Assembly (NCBI GenBank): GCA_013399875.1
Contig: VXAZ01008170.1
Span: 62,001-126,000, forward strand
Source: Gymnorhina tibicen
Taxonomy: Eukaryota; Chordata; Aves; Passeriformes; Artamidae
Direction: 5' to 3'
DNA length: 64,000 nucleotides
The position numbers and the translations under genes were made by a program. Shown piece by piece: positions 13,458-25,800 of the stretch (position 1 is the first letter of the stretch; every line of letters begins with the position of its first letter). A model generated the notes under the pieces. The model was given only the letters and a program-made list of their open reading frames with translations. It was not told the origin of the DNA and searched no databases.

Positions 13458-16043
13458 CTAGGAGATAAGAGAGATACAGAAAGTAATCATTAATCCCAAT
13501 TTTGCTATTAAATTTATCTTTTATCAAAGTATTACACCAAGCAAGCCTAAAAGATGATAAAAAAGATTCAATGCATACTTCACAGCAATGCCCTGAAGCC
13601 CCTTAGTCAAGAGAAAGGATACAATACAAGAGGGTAAAGCAATTATGACAGACCTGGAAAATTCAGCCAGACCTCTTACTAATACTTAGGCAGTTCTCCA
13701 AAAAAGAAAATGAAACTGCATATGCACAAATGTACTAGGAAAAACTATAGACAGAATGAACATTCATAAATGTATTTGTGGAGTAACTAAGAAGGAAGAG
13801 ACAGGATCTGGAGATAACAGACAATCATGATTGGACAGCAGAATTAATCTTTGCTTTTTTAGTGTCTGAAATTCAAATAATTGATTGAAATATAAATTTT
13901 ATTGCAAAATTAGTAGCCACCTTAGCCCAGCTCAGCACAAGCATATGTAACAACTAAGACAGCATAATTTTATCTTCTTGAGCAAAAAAAGATTACAGCA
14001 ATATTCACACAGGCACAGCACACTTTCCTATTAGTAAATACTTAAGAGACCATGCCAAAACAGTTTGGAAAGGGATTAAGAAAAAAATTGCTATACTAAT
14101 ACAGTTTTTGCAGTAGGCTCCAATATTAGCTACTCTTTTCAAAATTTAAAAATGACCCTGCTGACAGTTGTTGAGTGAAGGTGTTGGAAATAGTAGCTTT
14201 AGAGCTCAAACCCAAAACTAATACACCTTTCACGTCTGATGTTGCATTTCTGTAATTTCCAATTCAAATATTCTGAATTTAGAAGTGAGACTATATGTTA
14301 TTATATTACTTTTCCTCATTTACACATGCAACAGCTAAACTGCAGTTCTTTGGGCCTGTGTATTACCACCAAGAAAATAAAATAGCTGCAAGTCAAACTC
14401 CCCCTTCATTCACATCTGTGTTTGTTAAATTAACTCTTTCTAAACAGCATTTACTGTCCTTAGAGTATGAGATATAACTGAAAAAAAAGAGAATTGGAGA
14501 ATACTGGAGCTCTGGTTATCATTTTAGATGAAAACACCAATAAAAAGACACAATTCATTCTCCTACAGCATTATAGGTACTATGCAAATCTGCTCCAAAC
14601 TGGCAGTACTTCTACTTCTATTCACAAGCACTCAATTGATTCACAAATTAATTTTCTTTTTTGACACAGATGGTACTTATTAAAAGGGTTGAGCCCAATG
14701 TTGTTTGAAATAACTAAGATCAGAGTGCATACATTTCACTTTACAATGTCTGTGGTGACAGAACATTAATTTTAGTATCACTGGCACGCACTTGAATAGG
14801 AGATCTTGAATGTAATTGAATCGATGTATTTTGTTATAACAGAAAAAAGCCCCTATCCCTATCAAGAATAACACTTATTTTGTAGTGGAACTTAAATTCA
14901 TGCTCTAGATCCCAGCTTTGCCAGCATTCAGAAAAAAAGAATAGGGGGGAATGACATCATGGCACATTGAAACTGAAAACTACCCAAAACTCTCAAGTGG
15001 CTTGCCCAGGTGATAAGCACAAGTGTGCCAGTGCTGGAGTGAACAAGCGTTTTCTAGTAAAGCAGTGGTACCTAGTTCCCAAGTGAGTAATCCCTTTGTT
15101 CCATGTGTCAGGGAGCACAAGAAAGACACAAAACTAGCAAAAAGGACACATGACCCACAGATAGTAACACACCATAGAAAATTTGATTACTTCAGTGGGA
15201 CTACTCACAGCATAATACTGTGCAGTATATTTTTTTCTGGTTGAGCATGACTCACTCTAATGTAAATTGTCTCACACAATAATATTTTTTAAACAATGGA
15301 TGCTGCTTACTTTGTAGAAAATCACATTTAGTGTGGGATTCTTAGCTAATAATAACATTAGAAAGAAACGAAAGGTTTAGGTAGAGGATCTGGAGATGAA
15401 GTAGTCACAGGTGCTGCTGTAATAGTTAAATTTCCACCCAGATATTACACAACTCTGTAGATACTTTTACTCACATTTCTCTGTGCATTATTGCTTTGGC
15501 AATACCTATCCTTTGTCTGAGTAGGCACCAAAGTCTAATAGTCAGAGCAGAGCAAAGTCTAATAGCACCTATTCCGTGCCTAAATTCATTTGTGATCTTT
15601 GAGCTCAGCTTTCTTCTGAATAAAATGCTTATACTGAGTCACAGACAAAGCTCTTTGATGACTCTCACTGAGAAGGAGGGTGATTCTGGTCCTTGCCTAA
15701 GAAATTGAGGTTGCATTTTGCATGGAAAAAACCACAAAGAATGAAGAGTGCTTATAGCTGCACTGTATTTCTTTCTTCCAAGCCTGGTGCCCTAACTCTG
15801 AGGCAACAGAGTCATGCTCCCTTTGATTTGTCTTCTTCACCAACACTGACACGTCCTTGGCCACCGAAGAACAAAGCTAGAGGTGACACAAAGGGCCTAT
15901 GCCTCCTTTGTAAAAGCACTGGTCTTCCAACTACTCTATAGCAGTATTAAAAAACCTGCAGAAGGTCTCTTCCAAGAAACTCTGTTTTGTACGATTTAGA
16001 TGGAAGATTGAGAAAACGAATGGGAATGTGGCTTTGCACTTAC
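13458..16043 (-). other. MOCOS: MOCOS intron 2
   Basis: The intron is 2586 bp, between donor TATG|GTAAGT after exon 2 and acceptor CTCCTAG before exon 3. The sequence is AT-rich with no recognised TE and no convincing extra exon. The short open frames in it have no recognisable similarity. A small repeated word, caaagtctaatag, occurs twice near 15530-15570. Confidence 0.9.
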
Positions 16044-16133
16044 CATAAACATTGTTTCTGAGGTCATCAGTAAAAGCTTTAAGTAGACTCTCTGGGAAAA
16101 GTGCTGAACCAGCATGGTCAAGGTAAGTAATGC
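16044..16133 (-). CDS. MOCOS: molybdenum cofactor sulfurase, coding exon 2
   Basis: This 90-nt minus-strand exon is bounded by acceptor tgtattttag and donor ATG|GTAAGT. It completes a split Gly/Ala-type codon, then encodes 29 residues including YLDHAGSALFPESLLKAF, and ends with the first base of the Gly codon finished by exon 3. YLDHAG followed by a short helix is the hallmark start of the MOCOS cysteine-desulfurase-like domain. In the human protein this segment lies near residue 50, straight after the first coding exon. The phases of exons 2 and 3 join to give ...NNVYGNPHSQN..., the expected continuous sequence. The upstream coding exon (about 48 residues in human) is not recognised in the window. 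Confidence 0.95.
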
Positions 16134-19100
16134 CTAAAATACAAATAAAATTACTAGTTTCAATTTTTAAAAGATTTAATGCCATTTTTTCCCACAGACT
16201 ACATTGTGATGTACACCATTCAAACACCCCTTTTCATTCACTAGCAGAAAAATTTTAAAAAAGGATTAAACAAACAAGAGAAGCCAAACATTTTGATTAC
16301 CTGTGTGTAATTTTTAATTAAAACCAAAGAAGTCCTTCCTTTCATGCTTACATTACACATTCTTTGGAAGAGAAAAATTGTTTTGTTTGGCCTGTACAAA
16401 ACTGAGCAAGCTGGTGTCTTCAGCCATAGTACCTTGCTTCTTCAAGGCACTGCTTATTAGGAAAATTACTATTACCAAAATGATAATTATTACTATTAAC
16501 AGCAACAGCAATAGTATTGTTGTCTCCTTGCTGACAGGTGAAGCAACTCTCTCAAGAACTGACAAGGCCTAAATGATGCCTGAAGCCCAAAGACAGGACT
16601 AGTATAAGTTTTAATGTATTTAATCATGTCTCGCCACTCTGCTGCACTTAACATTCAATTCATTCTTAAAATCTCCTTTTATATCATTAAGGTATTGCAA
16701 AACTTTTAAATAAATGCTTATTGGAAATGAAGGCTTTTTCATGTTTGGACATTTTAGATTTCTTAATCTTTAGCAATTATTCTTCCATTTCTCCAGTGTG
16801 TTTCATTCTCTTTATTAGTTTTTTCATTTCACTTACCTTAAGTATTTCAACCTATTTCAAATTTTAATAATGATGAATATGATTAAGATTAGAATTTATT
16901 AAGTATTTTAAAGGTCTTTCCTTTCCACATGGATTTAAAATTGAGTTAAGCTTTAAATGAGAAGCCTTGACACTTGGAAATATATATTATTATATATTAT
17001 GTTACTGTAGCAGTGATCCAGTGGGTAAAGCTGTGAGGCAGTGCTAATAATAAAACCAATCCAGACGCCCATCCCTTATTTTCGAAAGAGAAGAGCCCTC
17101 TTCTGCCTTAAGATTTCCTCACTTACAGTGCCTAGCAGAAGCAGAATTCTTAATAATGGCTTGAAGTCAATCAGGTGTTTTGAGGTGCTTCAAGAGGTGG
17201 AGCATGGACAAAAACCAGGGTCAATTCATTCGCTATACAGGTTTTTTAGGTTTTTACTTTTTTAAAATAGAAGAATCCTAGGAAGTTTCTCCCAAGAAGT
17301 ATGAAGCAGCACACACAAGTACTCGGAGGTTGAAATGCACATGGAGGTCTGTCCTGCTCAGTTCCTGACAGCTGCTCAGCTCTGCTGGAATGCAGGGCTT
17401 TGGAGGGAGAGAGACACACTGCCCATGGCAGGACACAGACAGGCCCCTGCCCGGTGCTGTGGCACAGCTTCTGCCAGCAAGTGGACAGCAGCTTTCCCTC
17501 CGGCAGGACATATGCTCACCAGGGCCACCCCAGGACCTGCATCTTGGCACCAAAAGCTCAGGCAGGCCCTGAGATGGAGTTAAAGCATGGAGCAACAGCC
17601 ACTACCTCCAACAGCTGTCAGGGCAATAGGCAGCCCATGGTCACAGGCTACAGCTGGGAGAGCTGGGAAAGGCAGGACTGGAGCTGAGAATGGGAAGAGG
17701 CAGCTGTGAGCCAGACACAGGTGGAAGGACTGCTGTCCTGGAGGGAACCACCCCGGCCAACACTCTGCCAACAAGGCCTCCACAGAGGTGCCATTTGGCT
17801 CTCATGGGCACCAGGAGCACAGCCTTGTGATGCTCCTCTGGAAGCAGCTGCCACATTTGGACCTTTCCACCCCAAGGATGGTGACACCACTGAAGTCATT
17901 ACACAGCCCTACAGCACAAGCAAAAACCAGGCAACCAGCTGAGGCTCCTCAAACGCAAAGCACCCACTGACAAGGGACAGGCACTTCCTGTCCTAACCAA
18001 CACTCCTGTGAGACAATATAGGCTAAAAGACCTCTACGTAAAGGCCCTAAAGTGGTTTTTCAAATTTGATTCCTCATGATGAAGGACAATATTGCGGTTC
18101 TGTGAAATGGAAGTATAAAAACTAGCTAGTCATTTTTTAAACTCCTCCTCTGGGTATAATACTTTTAAAATCTGGGAGGAAATTTGGCTGCGGAAGGAAA
18201 AATTATTAATTCTTAAACTTTTATTTTATATTTAATGTTGCTGTTTAATTGAAAACACAGAACCGTGTTTAATACTCTCTCTCACTGCCCAAAAAAAGAA
18301 ATGGGCTCTCTCATCTTTTGAGACTGCACTGAAACAAATATCTTCATTGCTATTGCACTTTTATGATGTAGTTTTTCCTTGCTGTCTTATTTCAACAAAA
18401 TTGTATTTTTAAAGAAAAGAAAAAAAGTGGCACATATATAACACCATGAAAAAAACACATTAATAACTTTCACTGTGTTTTTCCCCTGGTTTAATAGCAT
18501 TTGCTATTTTATCTTTATTGAATGCACATTAACCAAAGAGATTTGCCAGTATATAGAGAACAATACAGTTCCCGTTGTTTCACTGTGGTATTTAGTATAT
18601 AGGCTGTCAGCACTATGAAATGATACTGTTTATGGGAAATAACAGGAGAAAGAAAATATAATATGATCAACCAAAAAGAACACTAAAATGCAATATCCAT
18701 CAGGACGTGGTTTCATTGCTCAGGGAAAATGTAAAATTAACTTTTAGTTTAATTTACATACTATTATGTTTGGAGTGTGTAACTGACTTCGCTGGTCTAA
18801 TAATATACCAACTACTTGATAAAATCATATTTCAGAAGTAGGGTTTTTTTTAAATACAAGTATCAAAAACCATTCAATGTGTTGGCATTAGTTATGGAAA
18901 GTTATTCAGACAGAGTATCGGTTCATAAGCTACAATATTCATATGCTAATATCCTTGCAGATTAATTTTACATGGGGAACTCTTTGGGAACCAACACAAG
19001 CCAGCCTGTCCTGCTGAAAAAGTCCCAGCCCAGCTCTCTGATCTCCGTACATGCTACAATCCACCTCTTAACAAAGTGTTTACCATCTCTGTGTGCTCTT

Positions 19101-20331
19101 GGCCCTTTGTAAAACTTCTTGAGTGCACACCTACGTACACACTCATAAATGCCAGGGGATCATCCAGTTAAACTGAACATTTTTATCTCTTTAAAAAAAA
19201 AAGATAATTTAATTTGGAACATCTCCAAATTAGAGTTTAAGACCAAGTGAGAACACTCAACTGCACAAAGTCTGAGAACCTGCAAAACACACAAGGCAAA
19301 AAGAAACTACCAGATTAATCTTTGTGAGCCAAATATCTGCTTCTGACAAAAGCACACTTCCCTGAAACGTGACTCCACCTGACTTAGAAGAAATTGAAAG
19401 ACATCATTTGATGAACTGAAAGTAGAACAAGGCACTTATGTCTTTACTAAATCTTTTAGTAACTACTAAGCTGTGCATATGTTTACCACCCAGAGGATGG
19501 TCTAGTGGGGAAGAACAGAGAGGCCATGGAAGCACTTCCTACAATGGCCTGGTGCCACGTGGCACTAGGTGACTAAGCTTTCTCCTGCTTCACACCCCAC
19601 CCATAAATGCAAGTCTAGCCACCCAGCTCCTCTCTGGCTAAATGATTACTACTTTGGTATTATGTAACGTGTTCCTGTAATCCTTGAAATTGTTCTTGCT
19701 GCTACACATTTCTGAACTTTGTCTAAGTATCACTTCCAAAAATAACCAATTTACCTACGCACCATCTGGACACTCTGTGTTCACCTCCTTAACCTTTTGT
19801 TATTCTGTGATTCTGCTACAGTCACCAAAACAAGCCAACCTGAGCTATGGTTTCACAGATTATTTCTCACAGCCCTGGCACTTCAAAATTCCTGCACTCC
19901 AGCTGATTACAGGCTGCCAGTTATATTGCCAAAAGTCTCATAATAAAGAATGAAATGTGTAGTTACAAGGCAGCAACTCTACAGAGTCATGAATTTTGAT
20001 TGGTGGATATAATTGCAATTCAGTAGGATTATGTACACAATATTACTTGGAAAGCAGATACAGACAATGCCCTGGGGAGAGAGTATATATCTTAAGTATG
20101 GCAATATTAACAAAACCAGTATGAAATAGTTTATATGAAAACAAGCTGAAGGCAAAATTAAGCATTATCTGTCAAAAGATAAATATCACATTTCCATATA
20201 CCAAACCATAAGCAGGAGAAAAAACAAGTGACAAAATAGGGAGAAGTGAGCTCTACAGAGGCTGTAGACAAGTGTGATACCATTTGGACATAGAGAAGTT
20301 TTAACAGGTAGCATCACATCAGGTGCCTCAG
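16134..20331 (-). other. presumed MOCOS intron 1, proximal part
   Basis: This is mostly AT-rich sequence with no TE I can name. Around 16985-17000 there is a short TATTA/TATATA run. The GC-rich block 17330-18000 stands out and is listed separately. No exon ending in a MOCOS-like REFxRL peptide plus a phase-1 donor was seen. Confidence 0.6.
17330..18000. other. GC-rich, CpG-poor block of unknown nature
   Basis: About 670 bases are clearly richer in G+C than the AT-rich flanks, with many CTG/CAG, CCA and TGG words but few CpG. Because stop codons are rare here, at least ten overlapping open frames of 60-105 codons occur on both strands. That pattern comes from composition and does not indicate coding. 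None of the peptides matches MOCOS exon 1 or a family I know. The block could be an old degraded mobile element, an lncRNA exon or a recombination-driven GC patch. There is no CR1 or LTR signature. Confidence 0.45.
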
Positions 20332-20989
20332 ATTCATAGAATCATAGAATGGTTTGGATTGGAAGGGACCTGAAAGACCATCTAGTTCCAACCAACCTGC
20401 CACGAGCAGGGACACCTTCCATTAGCCCAGGTTGTTTGCAGTCCCATCCAGTCTGGTCTGGAACACTTCCAGGGATGGGGCATCTACAATTGCCCTGGGC
20501 AATCTGTTCCAGTGCCTCAACACCTTCACAGTAAAGAGTTTCTTTCTAGTATCTAATCTAAACCTACTCTCTTCCAGTTTGAAGCCATTCCCATTCCCCC
20601 TTGTCCTGTCACTACAAGCTCTTGTAAAAAGTCCCTCTTCATCTTTCTTGCAGGCTTCAGGTACTGGAAGGCTGCAATTAGGTCACACTGAAGCCTTCTC
20701 TTCTCCAGGCTGAACAACCCCAATTCTTTCAGCCTTTCCTCATAGAAGAGGTGCTCCATCCCTCTAACCATCTTGGTGGCCTCCTCTGGACTCACTCCAA
20801 CAGGTCCATGTCCTTCCTGCGCTGGGGACCCCAGAGCTGGATGCAGCACTGCAGGTGGGGTCTCACCAGGGTGGAGCAGAGGGGGAGAATCACCTCTCTC
20901 ACCCTGCTGGCCACACTGCTTTGGATGCAGCCCAGGACACGCTGGCCTTCCAGGCTGTGAGCACACATGGCCGGGTCATGTCCAGCTGC
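20332..20989 (-). mobile_element. CR1 LINE 3' fragment (about 660 bp)
   Basis: The plus strand starts tcatagaatcatagaatgg, the reverse complement of the CR1 3' end, and continues with the typical 3' UTR. The minus-strand frame at 20553-20966 encodes a peptide containing [20 protein letters not shown], which matches the C-terminal end of the CR1 ORF2 protein. The 5' side is truncated at about 20989, as usual for CR1. The open frame of about 137 codons suggests a moderately young copy. It lies in the same orientation as MOCOS. Confidence 0.95.
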
Positions 20990-22799
20990 CAGGTTATTTT
21001 AGTAATCTAAGTCAGATACCCTTTAGAGTCAGTTCCTTCTTTCCAGTCACTGTATGAGACTTAGCTCCCCCAACGGATGCTCCTAAATTAAATGGCAAAA
21101 GTAGCTTTAACTATGTAATGTAGTACATATAACCTTTCTAAAAGTGCCTGAAGTTCCTGACACAGGACATTATATGTCTACATACTGTATGGACAGACAG
21201 ATGAAGATCCTCATTACACACATCCATTAATGAAATGCATTAAAACAAACAAACAAAAAAAATCCTACTGATATGGCTTGAGACTTCCCTTTGCTGGATA
21301 TTTTCTGGATTAAACATTTAATGAATATTTTTACCTGCACCTTCAGTTCCTTTTTGGCATTGATTTAGACAAAAACTATCACATCAGAGTATGTTTTCTA
21401 AATAAAAGCATGCCTCTCATCTAAACAGTCCTGTTCTGCCAGACAAGGTAATGTTTTACTTCCCTTGCTTAGGGCCAAGGAGCTCTTCAAAAGACCACAA
21501 AAGCATAGTGCTTGATGGACAAGGCCATAGATGCTCAAAGCCTGAATAGTTACCATGCAGTTAAAGGAGACACTGTTCCTCAGCACGATGTGACTTAATT
21601 GCTACAGGCCTGGTGAAGTAACACAGCAGTCAGCCTGCAGCCATGGGGCACATTCTGCTTTCCACTGCCAGTCCACCAAATTCATCAATTCAAGTAATCA
21701 CAGCTTGACCTGACTGCCAAATGCTGCTCTGCACTGGGCTGCGACCAACCTGGATAATGGCACAAGATTCTAAGGGCTGCTAACCAGTTACTGAGTTCCA
21801 CGGGAAAATGGTGTTTAATTAATGTATTTGAGTGTTTGACTTGATGGACTCATTACAAAAAGTAAATCATGAAATGTGCAATTACATTTATCCATAATAA
21901 GTTCCCATTATTTTTCTCCATGTGCTATTGGCTTGCATTATTTGCTCTCATTGCATTATTACCTACAGCAAAGTAGGCAGAACATCAAAACCCTTTACAG
22001 TGAATGCACACTCTCTTTGCTTGCTGTACTCCTCAGCAGGGGCTATACCAAATCCACAAAAGCTATTTAGGTGTATAAGATTATTCAGTGTCATTGTGCA
22101 TTGACACTGTTCTATGTACACGAGTCCCTACTTGCAGCTTTCAGTTTACAGCTTGCTGGTACTGAGGAAGACTTGCGTGCAAAGGAAAGCAATGATTTCA
22201 CATTTATTAGGAAATAACATTGAAGCCTATGTATTTTTCACAGCTACCGAAAAAAATAAAAACCGCATGCCATCAAATTTCATCATTTGCCAACTCCTGT
22301 GCTAAACGAGACTGCAGTAAAGGGATCAGTCAGCACTCACCTTCATCCTTACAGCCCTACCTGTAAGGCATAGCTTTACTCGATGCATCACTGGGGCAGG
22401 ATAAAATATCAACTGCAGTCAGTGATGTTATTTCCACAGACACCTTTAATGGGTTGTGTCAGACTGGCTGAAGTCTTATATGTGGGCAAAAACTAGAGGT
22501 GCCCCAGCTTCATATGAATAACCTGCTGCAGCCTGTCTCTCTGTCTTTGGATGAAATATACATCACAGGTGATTCATATTCCTGCATGTCTTCAAACAAC
22601 TGCAACTTGCTCAGACTGAAACCAGCATTCACACCTCCCTAGTGAAGATATGACCATCTTTCAGTCTCTTTCTTTTTTCCCTTTCTCTCTGATGCAATTG
22701 ATCAAATGAAAGAAGAGTTGAAAGAGAACATATTCCCCATTCTTCTATTACTGGAAAATATTTTTGTTGGTTTTGCCGGAAATTTCACAGAAGCATTCA

Positions 22800-22839
22800 C
22801 TTTTGTGTAGGAAAGAGGTGCTTTTGTGTAGGAAAGAGA
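22800..22839. repeat. 21-bp tandem duplication
   Basis: The word cttttgtgtaggaaagag occurs twice, 21 bases apart, with no mismatch over 18 bases. It looks like a recent replication-slippage duplication. Confidence 0.8.
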
Positions 22840-25800
22840 ATTCCCACTTGACATGAAAGCACAATGGTAAAAAGCAGTGTTTAAGGAATCATAATAATAA
22901 TTGTTTATAATAGCATTCATTACCTAAACATTCTAGTAGCATACTCCTGCACTTTTTTCCTTCCTTTTCTTCCCATAAAAAAGCCACAGACTTTCAACAA
23001 CCAAGATAATGTTTAAAACTGATTTTTCTAGTCAGTTCTACTTCTTGCTCTGTGATCTGAAATAATGGGTTTCATATAAAATCTAGGACAAAATAGTGAC
23101 TCAATATTCTCTCCAAAATACATCAAATGAATTGTGCAGAGATATAGAGAAAGCCTTTAAAATTCTGTGTTTCCAAAAGCACTAGAAGATAAACTAAGTT
23201 CAAAACAAAAACCAAAGAGTGACCCTTTTCTTCACCCTTTTCCCTTAAAACTCATTTCATTACACAGAAGTAATTCACTATGAGCCTCTGGCAGTTGGAG
23301 CCTTGGGTTGAACCGGCAACCATAGCAATAATTAAACACCCACATGAGAACTGGTACACACTATGAACACTCAGTGACAGACATCAAATATCAATTATCC
23401 ACTGTTGAGGCCCTGCAGAAGTACCTCCCAGCCACCATTCCTTCCCAATGACAAGACCACGTTAATGCCTTGTTTGGCAAATGTCCTTCTCTGACAAAGA
23501 GTCCTTCTCTCTGCTGCTTTTTCTGGCAAAGAAGCAAGGCTGCTACCGCAAACCAGTGGTAGAGTTATTCTCCAATGGAAGTTCTTCACACAAGGTTCCT
23601 CACAGACATTTATAGCCCTTGATTTACTTGCACCATCCACCGAAAAGTCCAGGAACAAATAGTGAAGATCAGTTTCGGGGATGTAAGAATAAGTGAAGCA
23701 TAAATTTCTGTTCAGCATAAATTTGATCTTTCAGGGAAAAATACGTAAAACCAAATGACCACATTACCAAGAGGAACTGTGCATAAATTCAAAGACTGTG
23801 GAATGAAGAGTGTGAGTGAGGACTTTAGTGAAAACCACACTCATAAGATGAGAGGTCTAAGAAGATTCTTCTGGCCCACAGTGGGCAGTCCTTTGCTACA
23901 ACACTCATCAGCCAAGCTGCCTCCATATTAAAAACAAGCAGGTTGTTAGTCTATTTGCTCAAACCAGAACAGTGCTTCACAATTGCATCTTCCTAGTAAA
24001 AAACTACATCTCAGCCTCTAACTGTTCTTCCATGATCAGTGTATTCTCATATCTCCCATGTCAGTGTTGTTTTGCTTCAATATCTATCTTCAGCCACTCA
24101 GCTTTAACAGGTATTTCTCCCTTGACAACCCAGTAGCATCTCTCTACCTGCTCTGGCTAAAAATCCCATGTTCCCTTACTCCTAATAAATGGTAATTCCA
24201 ACAACTCATTTCAATCCCAGTCATGCCTCTTCTGGCTGGAAGCCCTTTCTCTGGGAGCAACAGGGTATTGGAGAGCAGGAGTTGGGGAGCAGAACACACA
24301 TTCCAGAAGATGATCTCAGAATTTTGGAAACCTAGAGTAAGTGTCCCTAACTTTACTGGAAAAATACGTCCTTAGACCAACACATCCAGATCTCTTGGGT
24401 TACACTCCTGTTACTCCTTACCTGATTTACACTCCTAATTGATTGTAGTGTAGTCAGAAAAAACTGGCATAATCAAACCAGGGAAAGGTCTAATGCTTGA
24501 AATGCCCGTATGTAATGCTTGACCAAGATCTCCTGTATCTCCTTTTCACCAGTGAGCAGCCACCAACAAAAAGGGAAATCACAATCAGGAGACAGCAACA
24601 GTAGTGTGTAAAAATGTTAAGCATAAGAGTGTCAGTATCGCTACTGAGTAAATACTTAATATTTAATACAAACCATTTACTTTTAATGAGGCAGAGAAAA
24701 TACTGAGATTTCATTAGAGAGATAGTAAGTATGCATGGAAAACTATGCGTTTTCTTCTGCATATGTATTGGGTTAATCTAGACATTTTTCCATCATAAAA
24801 ACCTTTTGGCTCCAAGTTCCCACAGACTAACTTATACTTTATAGTAATTTGATCCAAGCTGCTCTCTCCGGTGAAACTATTCAACTATAAACAGACCAAC
24901 CTAAATGGTAAGATTATACTCAATTGCTTTACCTCTACTGAAGTTCACTGACCACATTAGGTATGCAGTTATCAATAACAGAACTCATTAAATAACCTTA
25001 TTTCTTATTAAGGGATTTTTTTAAAAATAAGAATTATTTTGTAAATTTTTTTGGGACTGACTGTAATTTCCTGATACAAAATTGTAATACTTCAGTACAA
25101 AAAGCATCTCCTAACTAGAAAACAAAATTGTTACCGCTCAAAAAAAAAAAACCTAATAGACACAAATTTCTGTAAATAATTTAATAGGCATGTAATTAAA
25201 CATTGGCATAAACATTCTGTTACTACATTATACTTGACCTAAATTAGTTTCCACAGGTTATTTTCCATTTCTTAGGAGCATTCCCAAGCATAGATTCAAA
25301 TACTCAACAACCATTTTCAGAAACGTACTAGGAATGAAAAAGTACATTTATGAAAAAATACTGTTATAGGAAACCAAAGGTTTTAATTCAAAAACAGTCT
25401 GACAACTGTAGAGATTTGTTAACTAGTTCTGACAAAAATACCAGCTTCCCAATGAGTAGGTCTGAACACAGCAGTATGTGAGAGAAATCCTACCTAACAT
25501 AGGCCTGCTTTAAATACAAATAACAGCATGCAGCTTCCAGATACTCAATTTTTTTAACTTCCCTGATGTCCATGTTAAAGCTTTCTAAAAGAAAAATAAA
25601 AATCTCCTGAGTTATTGGCACAAACACATCATTCATAACCTTGTTCCTTAAAGGATGGCTAGCATGTGACACAAGTTTTGGAAGTTTGGTGATTACCTTG
25701 AACCTGACTTTAGGCAGCGACAATCCACTGCTGGACACTGCCATAAAGTTGTTTAGAAGGAGGAGTTTGTGGCTCTTCCAGAGGCATTACCTTGCACTGG

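Noticed and set aside
17278..17970. About ten overlapping open frames on both strands
   Set aside because: Frames overlap on both strands in a GC-rich block with few stop triplets. No recognisable protein and no splice context.
25490..25744. 84-codon open frame on the minus strand
   Set aside because: Protein-like in composition but without recognisable similarity or MOCOS phase fit.
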